From Lachnospiraceae bacterium (GTDB lineage Bacteria > Bacillota > Clostridia > Lachnospirales > Lachnospiraceae), in the NCBI GenBank assembly GCA_910573755.1, contig CAJTBO010000006.1:117332-181331 (forward strand): 64,000 nt of DNA, written 5' to 3'. Positions 36,405 to 46,073 of this stretch are shown in pieces. The first letter of the stretch is position 1; every line of letters starts with the position of its first letter. A model generated the notes under the pieces. The model did no database searches. It was given only the letters and a program-made list of their open reading frames with translations, and was not told the DNA's origin. A program made the position numbers and the translations under genes.

Positions 36405-38314
36405 ATATCTCTGCACTCAGACAACCATCCGAAAAAAAACAGAATCATAATTTCCGGAAAACATGCGGGCGTTATTTTCCCGGCATTTTTTCCGCGCTCC
36501 TTGTTTTTTTGCTATTCTGTTATTTCCGCAGGCTTTCTCCTTTTATCTATCAGACGAACGACGACCTGTTTCTGAAGATGATCGTTTCCGGGGAGATGAC
36601 CGGCACGCCCGATCCCCGTATGTTCTACCTCTCCTATCCGGCAGGGCTGCTCCTCTCGGCTCTATACAGACTGTTTCCGCAGCTTCCCTGGTACGGACTG
36701 CTTTTTTGTTTTACGATCGGCGTGACGATGACATTGATCCTTGCCTCTCTTTTAAAGCGGGAAAAAAGCCTGATAGCCCGTCTGCTTACCGCTGTCCTTT
36801 TCTGCCTGTTCAGCTATGGTTTTCTGTTTCTGCACATCGCGGAGCTGCAGTTTACCACCGTGACGGCAATGGCAGGCTGCGGGGCGCTTTTTCTGTTCTT
36901 TCTTGCTCCCCCTGCGGACTCCCTGAGGGAGACTTTAAAATATAACAGTGGTTTTTTACTGCTCTCCGCTTACAGTTTTTGTTTCAGGGGGGAGGCTTTT
37001 TTGATGTTCTTTCCGATGATCGGCATGATCGGCATTGGAAAATATCTGGATGCCGGAAGATCTTCTTCCGCTTCCCTTTTTCAATGCAGCAGACAGCGGA
37101 AAAACCTGTTTGCCCTTGCCGGTATCTTTATCGCCCTTATCGGCTGTCTTTTTGTGCTGGAAAAACTCGCCTATCAGAGAGAAGACTGGAAAACTTTTTC
37201 CGCCTACACCGAGGCGAGCGAAACCGTTTATGATTATGAAGGGTATCCCGATTATGATACCCATGAGGAAGCCTACCGGGAACTCGGTATCACCCGCTCT
37301 TCCTATGAAGCCGCCGCCCATCGTTACTGCATCGCCTTAGAGCCCGGCATCAACCAAAAGACAATGGAAACCCTGGCTGGCATCGTAGAACAGGAGCGCC
37401 GGCTGTCTTTGTCCGAACTTCCCGGAAAGCTGCGGGAAATGGCTGAGTTTTTTCTTGACAGACATCTATCCTATACTGACCGCCCTCTAAATCTGCTGGT
37501 GTACTGCTGTTATATCCTGTTTTTTATCTGCGGTATACTGTCCGGAAAGAAGGGCGCCCTTCGGGATATCCTGTTTCTGGGTTTTGCCCGGATGTTCATC
37601 TGGACTTACCTTGTTTTTTACGGCAGGCTCCCCTCAAGAGTATCCCAGTCGATTTATCTGGGGGAACTCGCCGTACTGTTCGCCATCGCCTTCGGATACC
37701 GGCTCTGGGTTTTCAGACAGGCTCCCTGTCCGCAGGAGGCCTCCCTGCCGGATACCGCCCCGCAAAATACAGAAATCCTGTCTGCGGGAAATCCGCTTTC
37801 CCGGCAGAAAGCCTGCCTTGTTTTCTGGGCGGCATCAGCCTGCTTTCTGACCTTTGTCTGCCTGCGGTTCGGTTTCCCGAAGGCAAGGGCCGCCGCCTGG
37901 GAAGCGAAATCCCGCCTGCAGTTTTCTCAGTCTTTCGTGGATATCAAAAATTATTTTTATGCCCGTCCGGACTGCTTCTATTATCTGGATATGGATTCCT
38001 TCGGCTCCTTTACGGAGGACGGGCTGCAAAACACAATTAGCGGTTATGACAACTTTCTCTATCTCGGAAGCTGGATTCCCCACAGCCCCTGGTATGACGC
38101 AAAATTTGAAAGGCAGGGGATCGCCGATCCCGCCAGAGCGCTTTATGAAGATCCGGAGGTGTTTGTTGTCTTTATGAATACAGAGGGGATCAATTATGAC
38201 TATCTGACGGATTTCTATGCGGAAAATTATCCCGGCGTATCCCTGAAAGTAGTGGATACGGTGGACGTTTCCAATGACCTGCAGTTTCTGATCCTGAAGG
38301 GAACTGCCGATTGA
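36401..38314 (+). CDS. Polytopic membrane protein, tandem paralogue 1
   Basis: A 637-aa protein with about ten to eleven membrane segments. Near the start it has YQTNDDLFLKMIVSGEMTG; the Asp pair in the first loop is a feature of GT-C glycosyltransferases. A loop holds YDYEGYPDYDTHEEAYRELG, and the C-terminal soluble domain has YYLDMDSFGSFTEDGL and FVVFMNTEGINYDYL. AAAAGGAG precedes the ATG at 36401, which overlaps the previous stop. It is strongly similar to the next gene. It is likely a surface-glycan enzyme or polymerase; unproven. Confidence 0.75.
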   Translation: MNISALRQPSEKKQNHNFRKTCGRYFPGIFSALLVFLLFCYFRRLSPFIYQTNDDLFLKMIVSGEMTGTPDPRMFYLSYPAGLLLSALYRLFPQLPWYGLLFCFTIGVTMTLILASLLKREKSLIARLLTAVLFCLFSYGFLFLHIAELQFTTVTAMAGCGALFLFFLAPPADSLRETLKYNSGFLLLSAYSFCFRGEAFLMFFPMIGMIGIGKYLDAGRSSSASLFQCSRQRKNLFALAGIFIALIGCLFVLEKLAYQREDWKTFSAYTEASETVYDYEGYPDYDTHEEAYRELGITRSSYEAAAHRYCIALEPGINQKTMETLAGIVEQERRLSLSELPGKLREMAEFFLDRHLSYTDRPLNLLVYCCYILFFICGILSGKKGALRDILFLGFARMFIWTYLVFYGRLPSRVSQSIYLGELAVLFAIAFGYRLWVFRQAPCPQEASLPDTAPQNTEILSAGNPLSRQKACLVFWAASACFLTFVCLRFGFPKARAAAWEAKSRLQFSQSFVDIKNYFYARPDCFYYLDMDSFGSFTEDGLQNTISGYDNFLYLGSWIPHSPWYDAKFERQGIADPARALYEDPEVFVVFMNTEGINYDYLTDFYAENYPGVSLKVVDTVDVSNDLQFLILKGTAD

Positions 38315-38473
38315 CCGCCCGGTTTTTGCATATGACATACCTGACCGTTCCCGCACAGGCTTTGAATGCGCAGCACCGGTTGAAATAAGCGCGGCGGCGC
38401 GCCGGGATAAAACTGCCTTCGCATCGGTCCTGCCGGACGCCGGTTACATTACAGGAAACATGAGGATTGTCCA

Positions 38474-40426
38474 ATGATGAATACAGCCAGAAAAACCCGC
38501 AATAAAACAAAAACAGCCCCATCCTTTTCCGACAGCAGACTGTCCTCCCTCCTTCCGGCAGTCTGCCCGGTTTTGGTTGTCTTTCTGCTGTTTTGTTTTT
38601 TCCGCCGTCTTGCGCCCTTTGTCTATCAGACCAATGACGATCTGTTTATAAGAATGATCGCCTCCGGCGAGATCAGCGGCATGCCGGAGAGCCGGCTTCA
38701 TTTTATCGCCTATCCTGCGGGACTTCTTCTCTCCCTGCTTTACAGATGTTTTCCCACCCTTCCCTGGTACGGGCTGTTTTTGTGCTGTTCCTTCGGCATT
38801 GCCCTGATATCGGTTCTTTCCGCTCTGCTGCGCGGTGAAAAAACACTGCCCGGCCGGTGTATCACCGTTTTACTGTTCTGCCTGCTCAGCTACGGATTTT
38901 TGTTCGCACATCTTGCCGAACTGCAGTTTACAACCTCAGCAGGCATTGCCGCGGCGGGCGCTCTTTTTCTGTTTATTGTCTCCGCGCCCTCTTCTTCTTT
39001 TCGGGAAACCCTGAAACATAATGCGGGCTTTCTCCTGCTTTCCGCCTATGCCTTCTGTATCCGTGATCAGGTACTGTTTATGTGTTTTCCTTTTCTCGGT
39101 ATGGCAGGCCTGTCCAAATATCTTGATGCGGGAAAGCATCCGGCAGATTCCCCCTCCCGCAGTAAATCCGGTTTTCCTTTTTTCCGTCATAACAGGAGGC
39201 AGAAAAACCTTCTGCTTCTCGGCGCTGTTTTTCTCGCCATGCTTGCCGCCTTTCTCGTGGTCGAAGCAATCGCCTATCATGACAGCAGCTGGCGCTCCTT
39301 CCGATCTTACAGCGCCGCCCGCGCATCGGTTTATGACTATGACGGCTACCCCGATTATGATACCCATGAAGAAACCTATCAGGAGCTGGGCATCAGCCGC
39401 TCTTCCCATGAAGCCGCCGCCCGCCGCTACTGCCTGATCCTGGAACCCGCCATCGATCAGCATGCCATGGAAGTTCTGGCGCAGATCTCCGGGCAGGAGC
39501 GAGCGGCCTCCCTTGGAAGCTTTTCCGAAAAAGTGCATGACATGGCGGGGTTCTTTTTAGAACGCCACCGTTCCGATGCCGATAAACCGCTGAATCTGCT
39601 GGTTTACCGCTGTTACTTTCTATTGATCGTCTGCGCTGTTTTCTGCAGGAAATGGAACGCGCTCCGGGATATCCTGTTTACATTATCCGCCCGTATGGCA
39701 ATCTGGTCCTACCTGATCTTTTACGGCAGACTGCCGGTCCGTATCTCCCAGACCGTCTATCTGGCGGAACTGGCGGTTCTTTTCGCCATCGCTTTTTCAT
39801 GCAGACTGTGGCTTCCGCGGGAAAATCCCGACCGGGCAGAGAAAGATAATGTCCCTGCGCAAACACCGGATATAACCGGCATCCCGAAAAATCATGCGGG
39901 TTTCCGTCAGAGATCATGCTCCGCCCTCTGGCTTATGTCTGCTGCCCTTATCGCCTTTACCTGCATCCGCAGCGGCATCCCGAACGCCAGAGCCGCCGCC
40001 GGGACCTCTGCCGCCCGCCTGCAGTTTTCCGAAGCTTTCACGGTTATGAAAGACTATTTTAACAGCCATCCGGATCATTTTTATTTTCTGGACACCAACT
40101 CCTTCGCCTACTTTACGGAGGACGCTCTGAAGGGAAAGGAACCCGCGGACAGCAATTATCTTTTCATGGGGGGATGGGCCGCGAAAAGCCCATGGTATGA
40201 GAAAAAACTGGAAAAAGAACAGATCGCGGATCCTGCCGCCGTTCTTTATGAAGATTCTTCCGTCTACGCCGTCTTTATGAATACGGAAGAAACCGGCTAT
40301 GATTATCTGGAAGCATTCTATGCGGAAAACTACCCGGATGTTCGTCTGGAAGAGGTAGAAACAGTAGATGCAGGGGGCGGCATTTCCTTTGTCATCTTAA
40401 ACGCCGTCCCGGAAAAAGCGCCTTAA
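38474..40426 (+). CDS. Polytopic membrane protein, tandem paralogue 2
   Basis: A 650-aa paralogue of the preceding gene: YQTNDDLFIRMIASGEISG, YDYDGYPDYDTHEETYQELG, RSSHEAAARRYCLILEP and the C-terminal FVI-type ending are shared along the whole length. Tandem ATG codons at 38474 follow GAGGATTG. The 159-base spacer before it has no recognised feature. Its last 30 bases overlap the convergent precorrin-2 dehydrogenase gene. Confidence 0.75.
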   Translation: MMNTARKTRNKTKTAPSFSDSRLSSLLPAVCPVLVVFLLFCFFRRLAPFVYQTNDDLFIRMIASGEISGMPESRLHFIAYPAGLLLSLLYRCFPTLPWYGLFLCCSFGIALISVLSALLRGEKTLPGRCITVLLFCLLSYGFLFAHLAELQFTTSAGIAAAGALFLFIVSAPSSSFRETLKHNAGFLLLSAYAFCIRDQVLFMCFPFLGMAGLSKYLDAGKHPADSPSRSKSGFPFFRHNRRQKNLLLLGAVFLAMLAAFLVVEAIAYHDSSWRSFRSYSAARASVYDYDGYPDYDTHEETYQELGISRSSHEAAARRYCLILEPAIDQHAMEVLAQISGQERAASLGSFSEKVHDMAGFFLERHRSDADKPLNLLVYRCYFLLIVCAVFCRKWNALRDILFTLSARMAIWSYLIFYGRLPVRISQTVYLAELAVLFAIAFSCRLWLPRENPDRAEKDNVPAQTPDITGIPKNHAGFRQRSCSALWLMSAALIAFTCIRSGIPNARAAAGTSAARLQFSEAFTVMKDYFNSHPDHFYFLDTNSFAYFTEDALKGKEPADSNYLFMGGWAAKSPWYEKKLEKEQIADPAAVLYEDSSVYAVFMNTEETGYDYLEAFYAENYPDVRLEEVETVDAGGGISFVILNAVPEKAP

Positions 40427-40873
40427 TTTTCCGCAGACATCCGCCACCTTTTTATGATCGTCCCCGCCCGAACTGACACCGATCGTCAGACCGCCTTCCT
40501 GCAGGATGGCAGGAAAAAAGAAATCGCAGTCCTTCTTGCAGGATGCATTATTGACAGGAATCTTCCTTTCCCTGCAAAGTTCCGTTATCCTATGGTTCAG
40601 CGCAGGATCATCCGTTGCCGCAAACACCATATCCATCCCCTCCAGATCGCGTTCTTCAAAACCTTTCCTTTGAAAGATCAGGCTCCCGCTGCTCTCTCCC
40701 TGCAGCAATTCTGCCATTTCCCCGAAATACTCCGGCGCCGTGATAAACAGATCTGCCCCGAATGAAAGCAGCACACCCGCCCGCCTTGCCGCTATTTTTC
40801 CGGCTCCGGCTATGAAGATCCGCTTTCCCTCCAGAGACAGGAAAAGCGGAAAATACCCTTTATTCTTTTTCAT
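40397..40873 (-). CDS. Precorrin-2 dehydrogenase / sirohydrochlorin ferrochelatase-like (Met8/CysG N-terminal type)
   Basis: A 158-aa NAD-dependent enzyme that oxidises precorrin-2 to sirohydrochlorin on the way to siroheme (and cobalamin). The Rossmann motif IFIAGAGKIAARRAGVLL, the Asp in FAATDDPALNHRI and the region PVNNASCKKDCDFFFPAIL are diagnostic. The protein is short (about 200 aa is usual) and lacks part of the C-terminal helical domain, which may limit chelatase activity. It fits with hemC and cobA-hemD further right, though these are 5 kb away. Confidence 0.9.
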   Translation of the reverse strand: MKKNKGYFPLFLSLEGKRIFIAGAGKIAARRAGVLLSFGADLFITAPEYFGEMAELLQGESSGSLIFQRKGFEERDLEGMDMVFAATDDPALNHRITELCRERKIPVNNASCKKDCDFFFPAILQEGGLTIGVSSGGDDHKKVADVCGKLRRFFRDGV

Positions 40874-40938
40874 TTTTAATCCGCCCCATCACTCTTTTGG
40901 CCTGCAATCTCATTTCAGTCATCGGATTTACATAATGC

Positions 40939-41811
40939 TCATCTTCGTCCAAAATGCACTACCGCACACATCCCGGGGCCTGTATGGGCGCCGATAATGG
41001 GGCTCAGCATCATCTTCGTCACACTGCACTGCGGATTGATCTGTTTTACTTTTTCCTCCAGATATTCCGCGTTTTCCTGACTGTCCGCATGCAGGATATA
41101 GACCCGCTCGCCCGGCTTTTTATCGCCGGCGGCTTCATAATAGTCCACCAGGGAATTCAATGCCCGCTTCGTCCCCCTTGCCTTTGCAAAATTTTTCAGC
41201 GTGCCGTCCTCCTCGATTTTCAATACCGGTCTGATATTCAGAGCAGATCCCACCACGGCGGTGGCAGCCGATACCCTTCCGCCTCTTTTTAAATACATCA
41301 GATCTTCCACCATAAACCAGTGACAGACCTTCAGTCTGTTTTCTTCCAGCCACTTTCCGTTTTCCGCAGGAACCATGCCCTCTTTCCTGTTCTGCACCGC
41401 TGCCTCCAGCAAAAGCCCCATACCGCCGGTCGCCGCAAGGGAATCCACACAGACGATCTCCCTCTCCGGAAACTGTTCTTTCAGCTGTCCAGCCGCAAGG
41501 CAGGAAGACTGGTAGGTGCTGGAAAGCCCGCTGGACAACGCCAGATACAAAATATCCTTTCCCTCCCGCAATACCGGTGTAAATACATCCATATAGACCT
41601 GCGGCGATATCTGGGAAGTCCTTGTCAGATCTCCGTTTCTCTGCCCGTTATAGAACTGCTTTAAAACTTCCTCCGTCTCTATTTCCTCACAGACCCTGTC
41701 CTCATCCCCCAGCGAATACCGCATGGAGATAAACCGGATATCATTCTCTTTCGCGTAACCGGCAGGAATGTCCGCCGAGATATCTGAAAAAATCACATAT
41801 GACTGTTCCAT
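40939..41811 (-). CDS. DegV family fatty-acid-binding protein
   Basis: A 290-aa DegV protein; the family binds fatty acids and, as FakB, presents them to the kinase FakA. Conserved blocks are IFSDISADIPAGYAKENDI, LTRTSQISPQVYMDVF, LALSSGLSSTYQSS, VDSLAATGGMGLL and IGAHTGPGMCAVVHFG. It stands alone with its own start (MEQSYVIF). Length is normal. Confidence 0.93.
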   Translation of the reverse strand: MEQSYVIFSDISADIPAGYAKENDIRFISMRYSLGDEDRVCEEIETEEVLKQFYNGQRNGDLTRTSQISPQVYMDVFTPVLREGKDILYLALSSGLSSTYQSSCLAAGQLKEQFPEREIVCVDSLAATGGMGLLLEAAVQNRKEGMVPAENGKWLEENRLKVCHWFMVEDLMYLKRGGRVSAATAVVGSALNIRPVLKIEEDGTLKNFAKARGTKRALNSLVDYYEAAGDKKPGERVYILHADSQENAEYLEEKVKQINPQCSVTKMMLSPIIGAHTGPGMCAVVHFGRR

Positions 41812-41887
41812 ATCTTTTCCCTCTCATTTCTTTAGATTCGCAAGCGCCAGCATGCCTCTTTTCTCTTCTGTTTTTCTCTTGCGGTTG

Positions 41888-43267
41888 TTACTTTACAAAC
41901 AATCTGATCATTTTATCCTTCCATGCCGCATATGGCTGATACCGCATGGGCAGATCCGGAAATGTCTTTTTATCCACAATGCTCTTTCTATGGGTAAATG
42001 TCTCAAAACCATGTTTTCCGTGATAAGATCCCATACCGCTCTCCCCCACGCCGCCGAAGCCCATCGCGCTGGTGGCAAGATGAATCAGCGTATCATTGAT
42101 ACAGCCGCCCCCAAAGGAAACTCTCTCCTTAACATAGCTGATGTTCCGTCTGCTGGCGGAAAACAGATACAGCGCAAGAGGGCAGGGCATGGAGCGGATC
42201 CTGCGCACCGCCTCCTCCAGAGAACGATAGGAAAGCACAGGCAGCACGGGACCGAATATTTCCTCTCCCATCACCGCATCCCCCCAGCTTACGCCATCCA
42301 TCACCACCGGCGCGATCTGCCGCGTATCCGCATTTCTCTCACCACCATATACAACTTTTTTCTCCTCTATCAGCCCGCAGATACGATCAAAGTGTTTCCG
42401 GTTGATGATCTTCCCGTAATTTTCGTTTTTCAAAGGCTCCCTGCCGTACTGGAGTTCTATCTGCTTTTTCAGTTCCCGTAAAAGCGCAGGCTTTACCGTC
42501 TCATCGCAGTAGATATAATCCGGCGCAACGCAGGTCTGTCCGCAGTTTAAGAACTTGCCGAATACGATCCGCTTTGCCGCCAGCGGGATATTTGCCGTCC
42601 CATCCACGATACAGGGGCTTTTCCCGCCAAGCTCCAGCGTTACCGGCGTCAGATGTTCAGCCGCACGGCGCATCACTTCCCTGCCTACCACTTTCCCGCC
42701 GGTAAAGAAAATATAGTCAAACTTCATTTCCAGAAGAGAAGTATTTTCCGCCCTTCCGCCATTCACCACCGCCACAAACTCCGCCGGGAAGCAGTTCTCA
42801 ATCAGCCTTGTCATAACCTCCGCCGTATGCGGCGCGTAGGCGCTCGGCTTTAAAACCGCCGTATTTCCTGCTGCCACAGCGTCCACCAGCGGTTCGATCG
42901 TCAGTAAAAAGGGATAATTCCACGGGCTCATGATCAGCACACAGCCATAGGGCGAGGGCTTCTCAAAACTCCTGGACACGTACTGCGCAAGGGGCGTCAT
43001 CACGCGCTTCTCCCTTGCAAATCTTCCCACGTGGCGCAGCATGTATGTGATCTCGCTTTTTACCAGTCCGATCTCGCTCATATAACTTTCGGAAGCGCTC
43101 TTCCCCAGATCTTTTTTCAGCGCTGCGCAAAGCTGTTTTTCCTGTTTCTCTATCCCGGTATATAACTTCCGCAGCGCCGCCTTTCTCGCACTGACCGGAA
43201 GGGTTGCGCCCGTCTCAAAATATGCCCGCTGCCTTTGTAAAATCTCCTGTATTTCCTGTTTTTCCAT
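41888..43267 (-). CDS. Aldehyde dehydrogenase (class 3 type, NAD(P)-dependent)
   Basis: A 459-aa enzyme that oxidises aldehydes to acids. The catalytic Cys is in FLNCGQTCVAPDYI, the general-base Glu in TLELGGKSPCIVD, the cofactor loop in FTGGKVVGREVMRRA, and the Asn in MSPWNYPFLLTIEPL. The C-terminal ending (KHGFETFTHRKSIV) is typical of the ALDH3/CoiB-like group. It starts four bases after the stop of the alcohol dehydrogenase gene, so both form one operon; together they could interconvert an alcohol and its acid through the aldehyde. Confidence 0.95.
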   Translation of the reverse strand: MEKQEIQEILQRQRAYFETGATLPVSARKAALRKLYTGIEKQEKQLCAALKKDLGKSASESYMSEIGLVKSEITYMLRHVGRFAREKRVMTPLAQYVSRSFEKPSPYGCVLIMSPWNYPFLLTIEPLVDAVAAGNTAVLKPSAYAPHTAEVMTRLIENCFPAEFVAVVNGGRAENTSLLEMKFDYIFFTGGKVVGREVMRRAAEHLTPVTLELGGKSPCIVDGTANIPLAAKRIVFGKFLNCGQTCVAPDYIYCDETVKPALLRELKKQIELQYGREPLKNENYGKIINRKHFDRICGLIEEKKVVYGGERNADTRQIAPVVMDGVSWGDAVMGEEIFGPVLPVLSYRSLEEAVRRIRSMPCPLALYLFSASRRNISYVKERVSFGGGCINDTLIHLATSAMGFGGVGESGMGSYHGKHGFETFTHRKSIVDKKTFPDLPMRYQPYAAWKDKMIRLFVK

Positions 43268-43270
43268 CTT

Positions 43271-44467
43271 TTAACCGCGCGCCTTTCTGTAAACTTCTTT
43301 CAACGCTTCCCGATCCCAGAGCACCGGAACCGGATAGAGCGGATTTGCTTCCTGATCCGCGTAAGCCGCCAGCATATCGATATCCTTTTCCTCAATTCCC
43401 TCTATCCGCTTTGGAATCCCCAGCTTTTCGTTCAGTTCATATACCGCTTTGATAAATTTTCCGGCAAGAGCTTTTCTGCCCTCAGCCGCCTTCCCCAGAC
43501 CGGCACAAACGGCAAGCTCCGCCAGTTTTTTATCAATAACCGATCCGTACATTTCCAGTACGATGGGAAGCAGGATCGCATTGGTCTGGCCGTGGGGCAT
43601 ATTATATTTTCCGCTCAGGGAATGGGAGACCGCATGGATATAGCCCACATAGGACCGCGTAAAAGCCCTGCCCGCCCGGTGCGCCGCGATCAGCATTCCT
43701 TTCTCTGCCCGCAGGCTCTTATGCGCCGCCGCTGCCTCAATATTATGGAAAACCGCCCGCACCGCCTTTTTGGCTTCCCTTCTGGTATACCCTGTGGTCG
43801 AGTTGCCGATATACGCCTCTACCGCATGGGTCAGGGCATCCATGCCGGTAGCCGCCGCAACAGAATACGGCAGGGTGCTGATGACCGCCGGGTCCAGCAC
43901 CGCATAGGAAGGGATCAGCGGGAAATCGTTAATAGAATATTTATGTCTTGTATCGGAATCTACGATAACGGCAGCAAGTGTGGTCTCGCTTCCCGTTCCC
44001 GCCGTTGTGGGCACTGCGATCAAAAGAGGCGTTTTTCTTCCGACCCGCAGGATACCCGCCATCTTCCGCAGCGGCTTTTTCGGCCTCGCCACACAGGCGC
44101 CCACCGCCTTTGCACAATCCATCGGAGAACCGCCGCCAAAGGAAATAATGCAGTCACAGTCATTATGCCGGTAAATCTGAAGCGCCTCCATCACCATCTT
44201 CGTTGTGGGATTGGGTTTCGTCTTATCATAAACGGAAAGTATTCCGTCCTCCTCCGTGAGCACTTCCTCCAGCCGCTTCGTCAGCCCCAGCCCCCGGATC
44301 GACGCATCTGTCACAAGGAGCGGCCTGTGTAATCCTTTTTCCGCCAGAACGCCCGGAATTTCCGTCACGCTGTTTAAAATTTTCGGGTTTCGATAGGGCA
44401 GAAACGGAAGCGCAATATGAAATACCGTCTGGTATATCCTGCAATATATCATTTTTAGTTTGTTCAT
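43271..44467 (-). CDS. Iron-containing alcohol dehydrogenase
   Basis: A 398-aa group III alcohol dehydrogenase. Cofactor motif CIISFGGGSPMDCAKAVG; metal ligands in MDALTHAVEAYIGN and the HAVSHSLSGKYNMPHGQTN block (several His). It is the first gene of a two-gene operon with the aldehyde dehydrogenase. The substrate alcohol cannot be told from the sequence. Confidence 0.94.
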   Translation of the reverse strand: MNKLKMIYCRIYQTVFHIALPFLPYRNPKILNSVTEIPGVLAEKGLHRPLLVTDASIRGLGLTKRLEEVLTEEDGILSVYDKTKPNPTTKMVMEALQIYRHNDCDCIISFGGGSPMDCAKAVGACVARPKKPLRKMAGILRVGRKTPLLIAVPTTAGTGSETTLAAVIVDSDTRHKYSINDFPLIPSYAVLDPAVISTLPYSVAAATGMDALTHAVEAYIGNSTTGYTRREAKKAVRAVFHNIEAAAAHKSLRAEKGMLIAAHRAGRAFTRSYVGYIHAVSHSLSGKYNMPHGQTNAILLPIVLEMYGSVIDKKLAELAVCAGLGKAAEGRKALAGKFIKAVYELNEKLGIPKRIEGIEEKDIDMLAAYADQEANPLYPVPVLWDREALKEVYRKARG

Positions 44468-44537
44468 TTATCATATCCCCTTTTCCAAACACATATACAC
44501 GGCTTTGCAGGGCATCTTCCTCCTGATAAATCAATAA

Positions 44538-44567
44538 AGCAGGCTGCCTCTCACTGCTCAGCCTGCT
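44538..44567. terminator. Hairpin terminator candidate left of the RCC1 gene
   Basis: A 9-bp stem (AGCAGGCTG / CAGCCTGCT) with a 12-base loop. On the minus strand TTTATTGATTT follows. It lies 190 bases past the stop of the RCC1-repeat gene and 71 bases before the alcohol dehydrogenase start. Confidence 0.5.
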
Positions 44568-44757
44568 TCATTCTACATGATTGCCGGACATCCGTCAAAC
44601 CCTGTAATCTCGTTCCGAATACTCCTTCATGTGGATTAAAATACAGGGCAAAATATTTTCCATATCGTTACAAAAGGCTATAGTACGATGTTTTTCATCG
44701 TTTCTGCAGAAACTATATAAAAAGGAGTAAAAGGATACACCTATGTAAACTATCCGC

Positions 44758-45711
44758 TCAATTTTCCCCTATTATTTCAGGCCATGCCCCATGCCCTTCT
44801 CCCCAGACATACATCTCATCATCAAAACCTTCCGCATAAACCGTGCATCCGCCAAACCGGACGCTTTTTATCCTTTTTAACGTCAAATACGGCTCTGAAA
44901 CAACGTCATCCGACACAGCCGGAAGTCCGTTCCCCTTTCTTCCATTTCCGATCATCCCATTGGAATTATCGCCCCATATCCAGAGATCTCCCGGTCCTGA
45001 TATAGCCGCCATAGTGTAATCGCCATGAGCAATAAATTTCACATTATCCATCACTAATACAGGCTCGCTGGAATAAAGTACGGCATCTGTGATAAACCTC
45101 TCCGCCCGCACAGGTTTTGCCGTGCCGTCGCCCAACTGACCATTCCGATTATCTCCCAGCATATACAGGCTGCCGTCTTCTTTTAAAAACGCTGTGGATT
45201 CACTGCCCAATTCCGCATAAACCACATGGCCAGCTATAAAACGCGGCTCTGTGACAATACAGATATGACCATCTCTCCTGCTTTCATCTATAGGCGTTCC
45301 CAACTGCCCCCATATACTTTCTCCCAAACCGTACAGTTCCTTTTTATCAGTAATAAATATCACAGTACTGTTATATGCATCTACGTGAATAACATTTTCT
45401 GCGATCAATACAGGCTCTTCGTAATAAACTTCTGCCGGATCAGTTTTTCCAAGCCCCAACTGCCCTTTTGTATTATCCCCCACGCCGTACAGGCTTCCAT
45501 CTATGATCTCATACCGACAGAGCGTTCCTGAAGATACTTCCGTTTGCATCTCATTAACTATTTCCGGATATTCCAAAAGTTCTACTGTTACTTTTCCGGG
45601 TCCTTCATCCTGATCTTGCTCATCCGTCTGTTTCTCTTTTGAACAACCGGCCAGCATCACAAGCAACAGAACTGTCAGAATCACTGCTTTCTCAAGCTTC
45701 TTGAAACTCAT
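44758..45711 (-). CDS. RCC1-repeat lipoprotein
   Basis: A 317-aa exported lipoprotein. Signal peptide with lipobox LLVMLAGC, then about five RCC1-type propeller blades (LYGVGDNTKGQLGLG, LYGLGESIWGQLG, LYMLGDNRNGQLGDG, LWIWGDNSNGMIGNG and MYVWGEG). A full propeller has seven blades, so the fold may be partial or made with less clear repeats. RCC1 repeats bind proteins or ligands; the partner is unknown. The start at 45711 is supported by the signal peptide. Confidence 0.85.
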   Translation of the reverse strand: MSFKKLEKAVILTVLLLVMLAGCSKEKQTDEQDQDEGPGKVTVELLEYPEIVNEMQTEVSSGTLCRYEIIDGSLYGVGDNTKGQLGLGKTDPAEVYYEEPVLIAENVIHVDAYNSTVIFITDKKELYGLGESIWGQLGTPIDESRRDGHICIVTEPRFIAGHVVYAELGSESTAFLKEDGSLYMLGDNRNGQLGDGTAKPVRAERFITDAVLYSSEPVLVMDNVKFIAHGDYTMAAISGPGDLWIWGDNSNGMIGNGRKGNGLPAVSDDVVSEPYLTLKRIKSVRFGGCTVYAEGFDDEMYVWGEGHGAWPEIIGEN

Positions 45712-45784
45712 TATAGACCTCCAAAAACATACTATTCATCAAAAAGAATCTTATCGCTCAGCTAACATTTTATGCCCGCCGTCA

Positions 45785-45890
45785 CTATTGCAGTAGTGGC
45801 GGCTGATTTCTTCCCCTGAAGATCTGATAAATCAGACCAACAAGGGCGGCAATGAATATTCCAATGTTTTATCGTTATCCACATCCTGCC
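45785..45890 (-). pseudogene. Broken small hydrophobic peptide gene
   Basis: On the minus strand a frame reads [19 protein letters not shown] and ends QPPLLQ at TAG (45785-45787), a membrane segment with a short basic tail. It has no start; upstream the same RNA in another frame reads [10 protein letters not shown] after a GTG. A one-base frameshift would join the two into a toxin- or holin-like peptide of about 35 aa. The 3' part overlaps a 10-bp hairpin (45778-45803). Confidence 0.35.
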
Positions 45891-46000
45891 CGCAGAGGAT
45901 GCCGCAATGTCCGTGGGAAGTATACTCATTATACACCTTTTTTTCTTCCCTTTCCATCATATTTTCGATTCAGGAAATCTCTTTTTCATCAGTAACATGC

Positions 46001-46029
46001 TTTACACTTATCTGGCAATCTGCTATAAT
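46001..46029 (+). promoter_or_regulatory. Predicted promoter of the 60-aa conserved protein
   Basis: -35 TTTACA, 17-base spacer ending TCTGC, -10 TATAAT, about 45 bases before the start. It is nearly the same as the promoter at 24882-24910. Confidence 0.75.
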
Positions 46030-46073
46030 TCTACTATAACAATTAACTGATAGCTATAAAAGGCGGTGATCAT

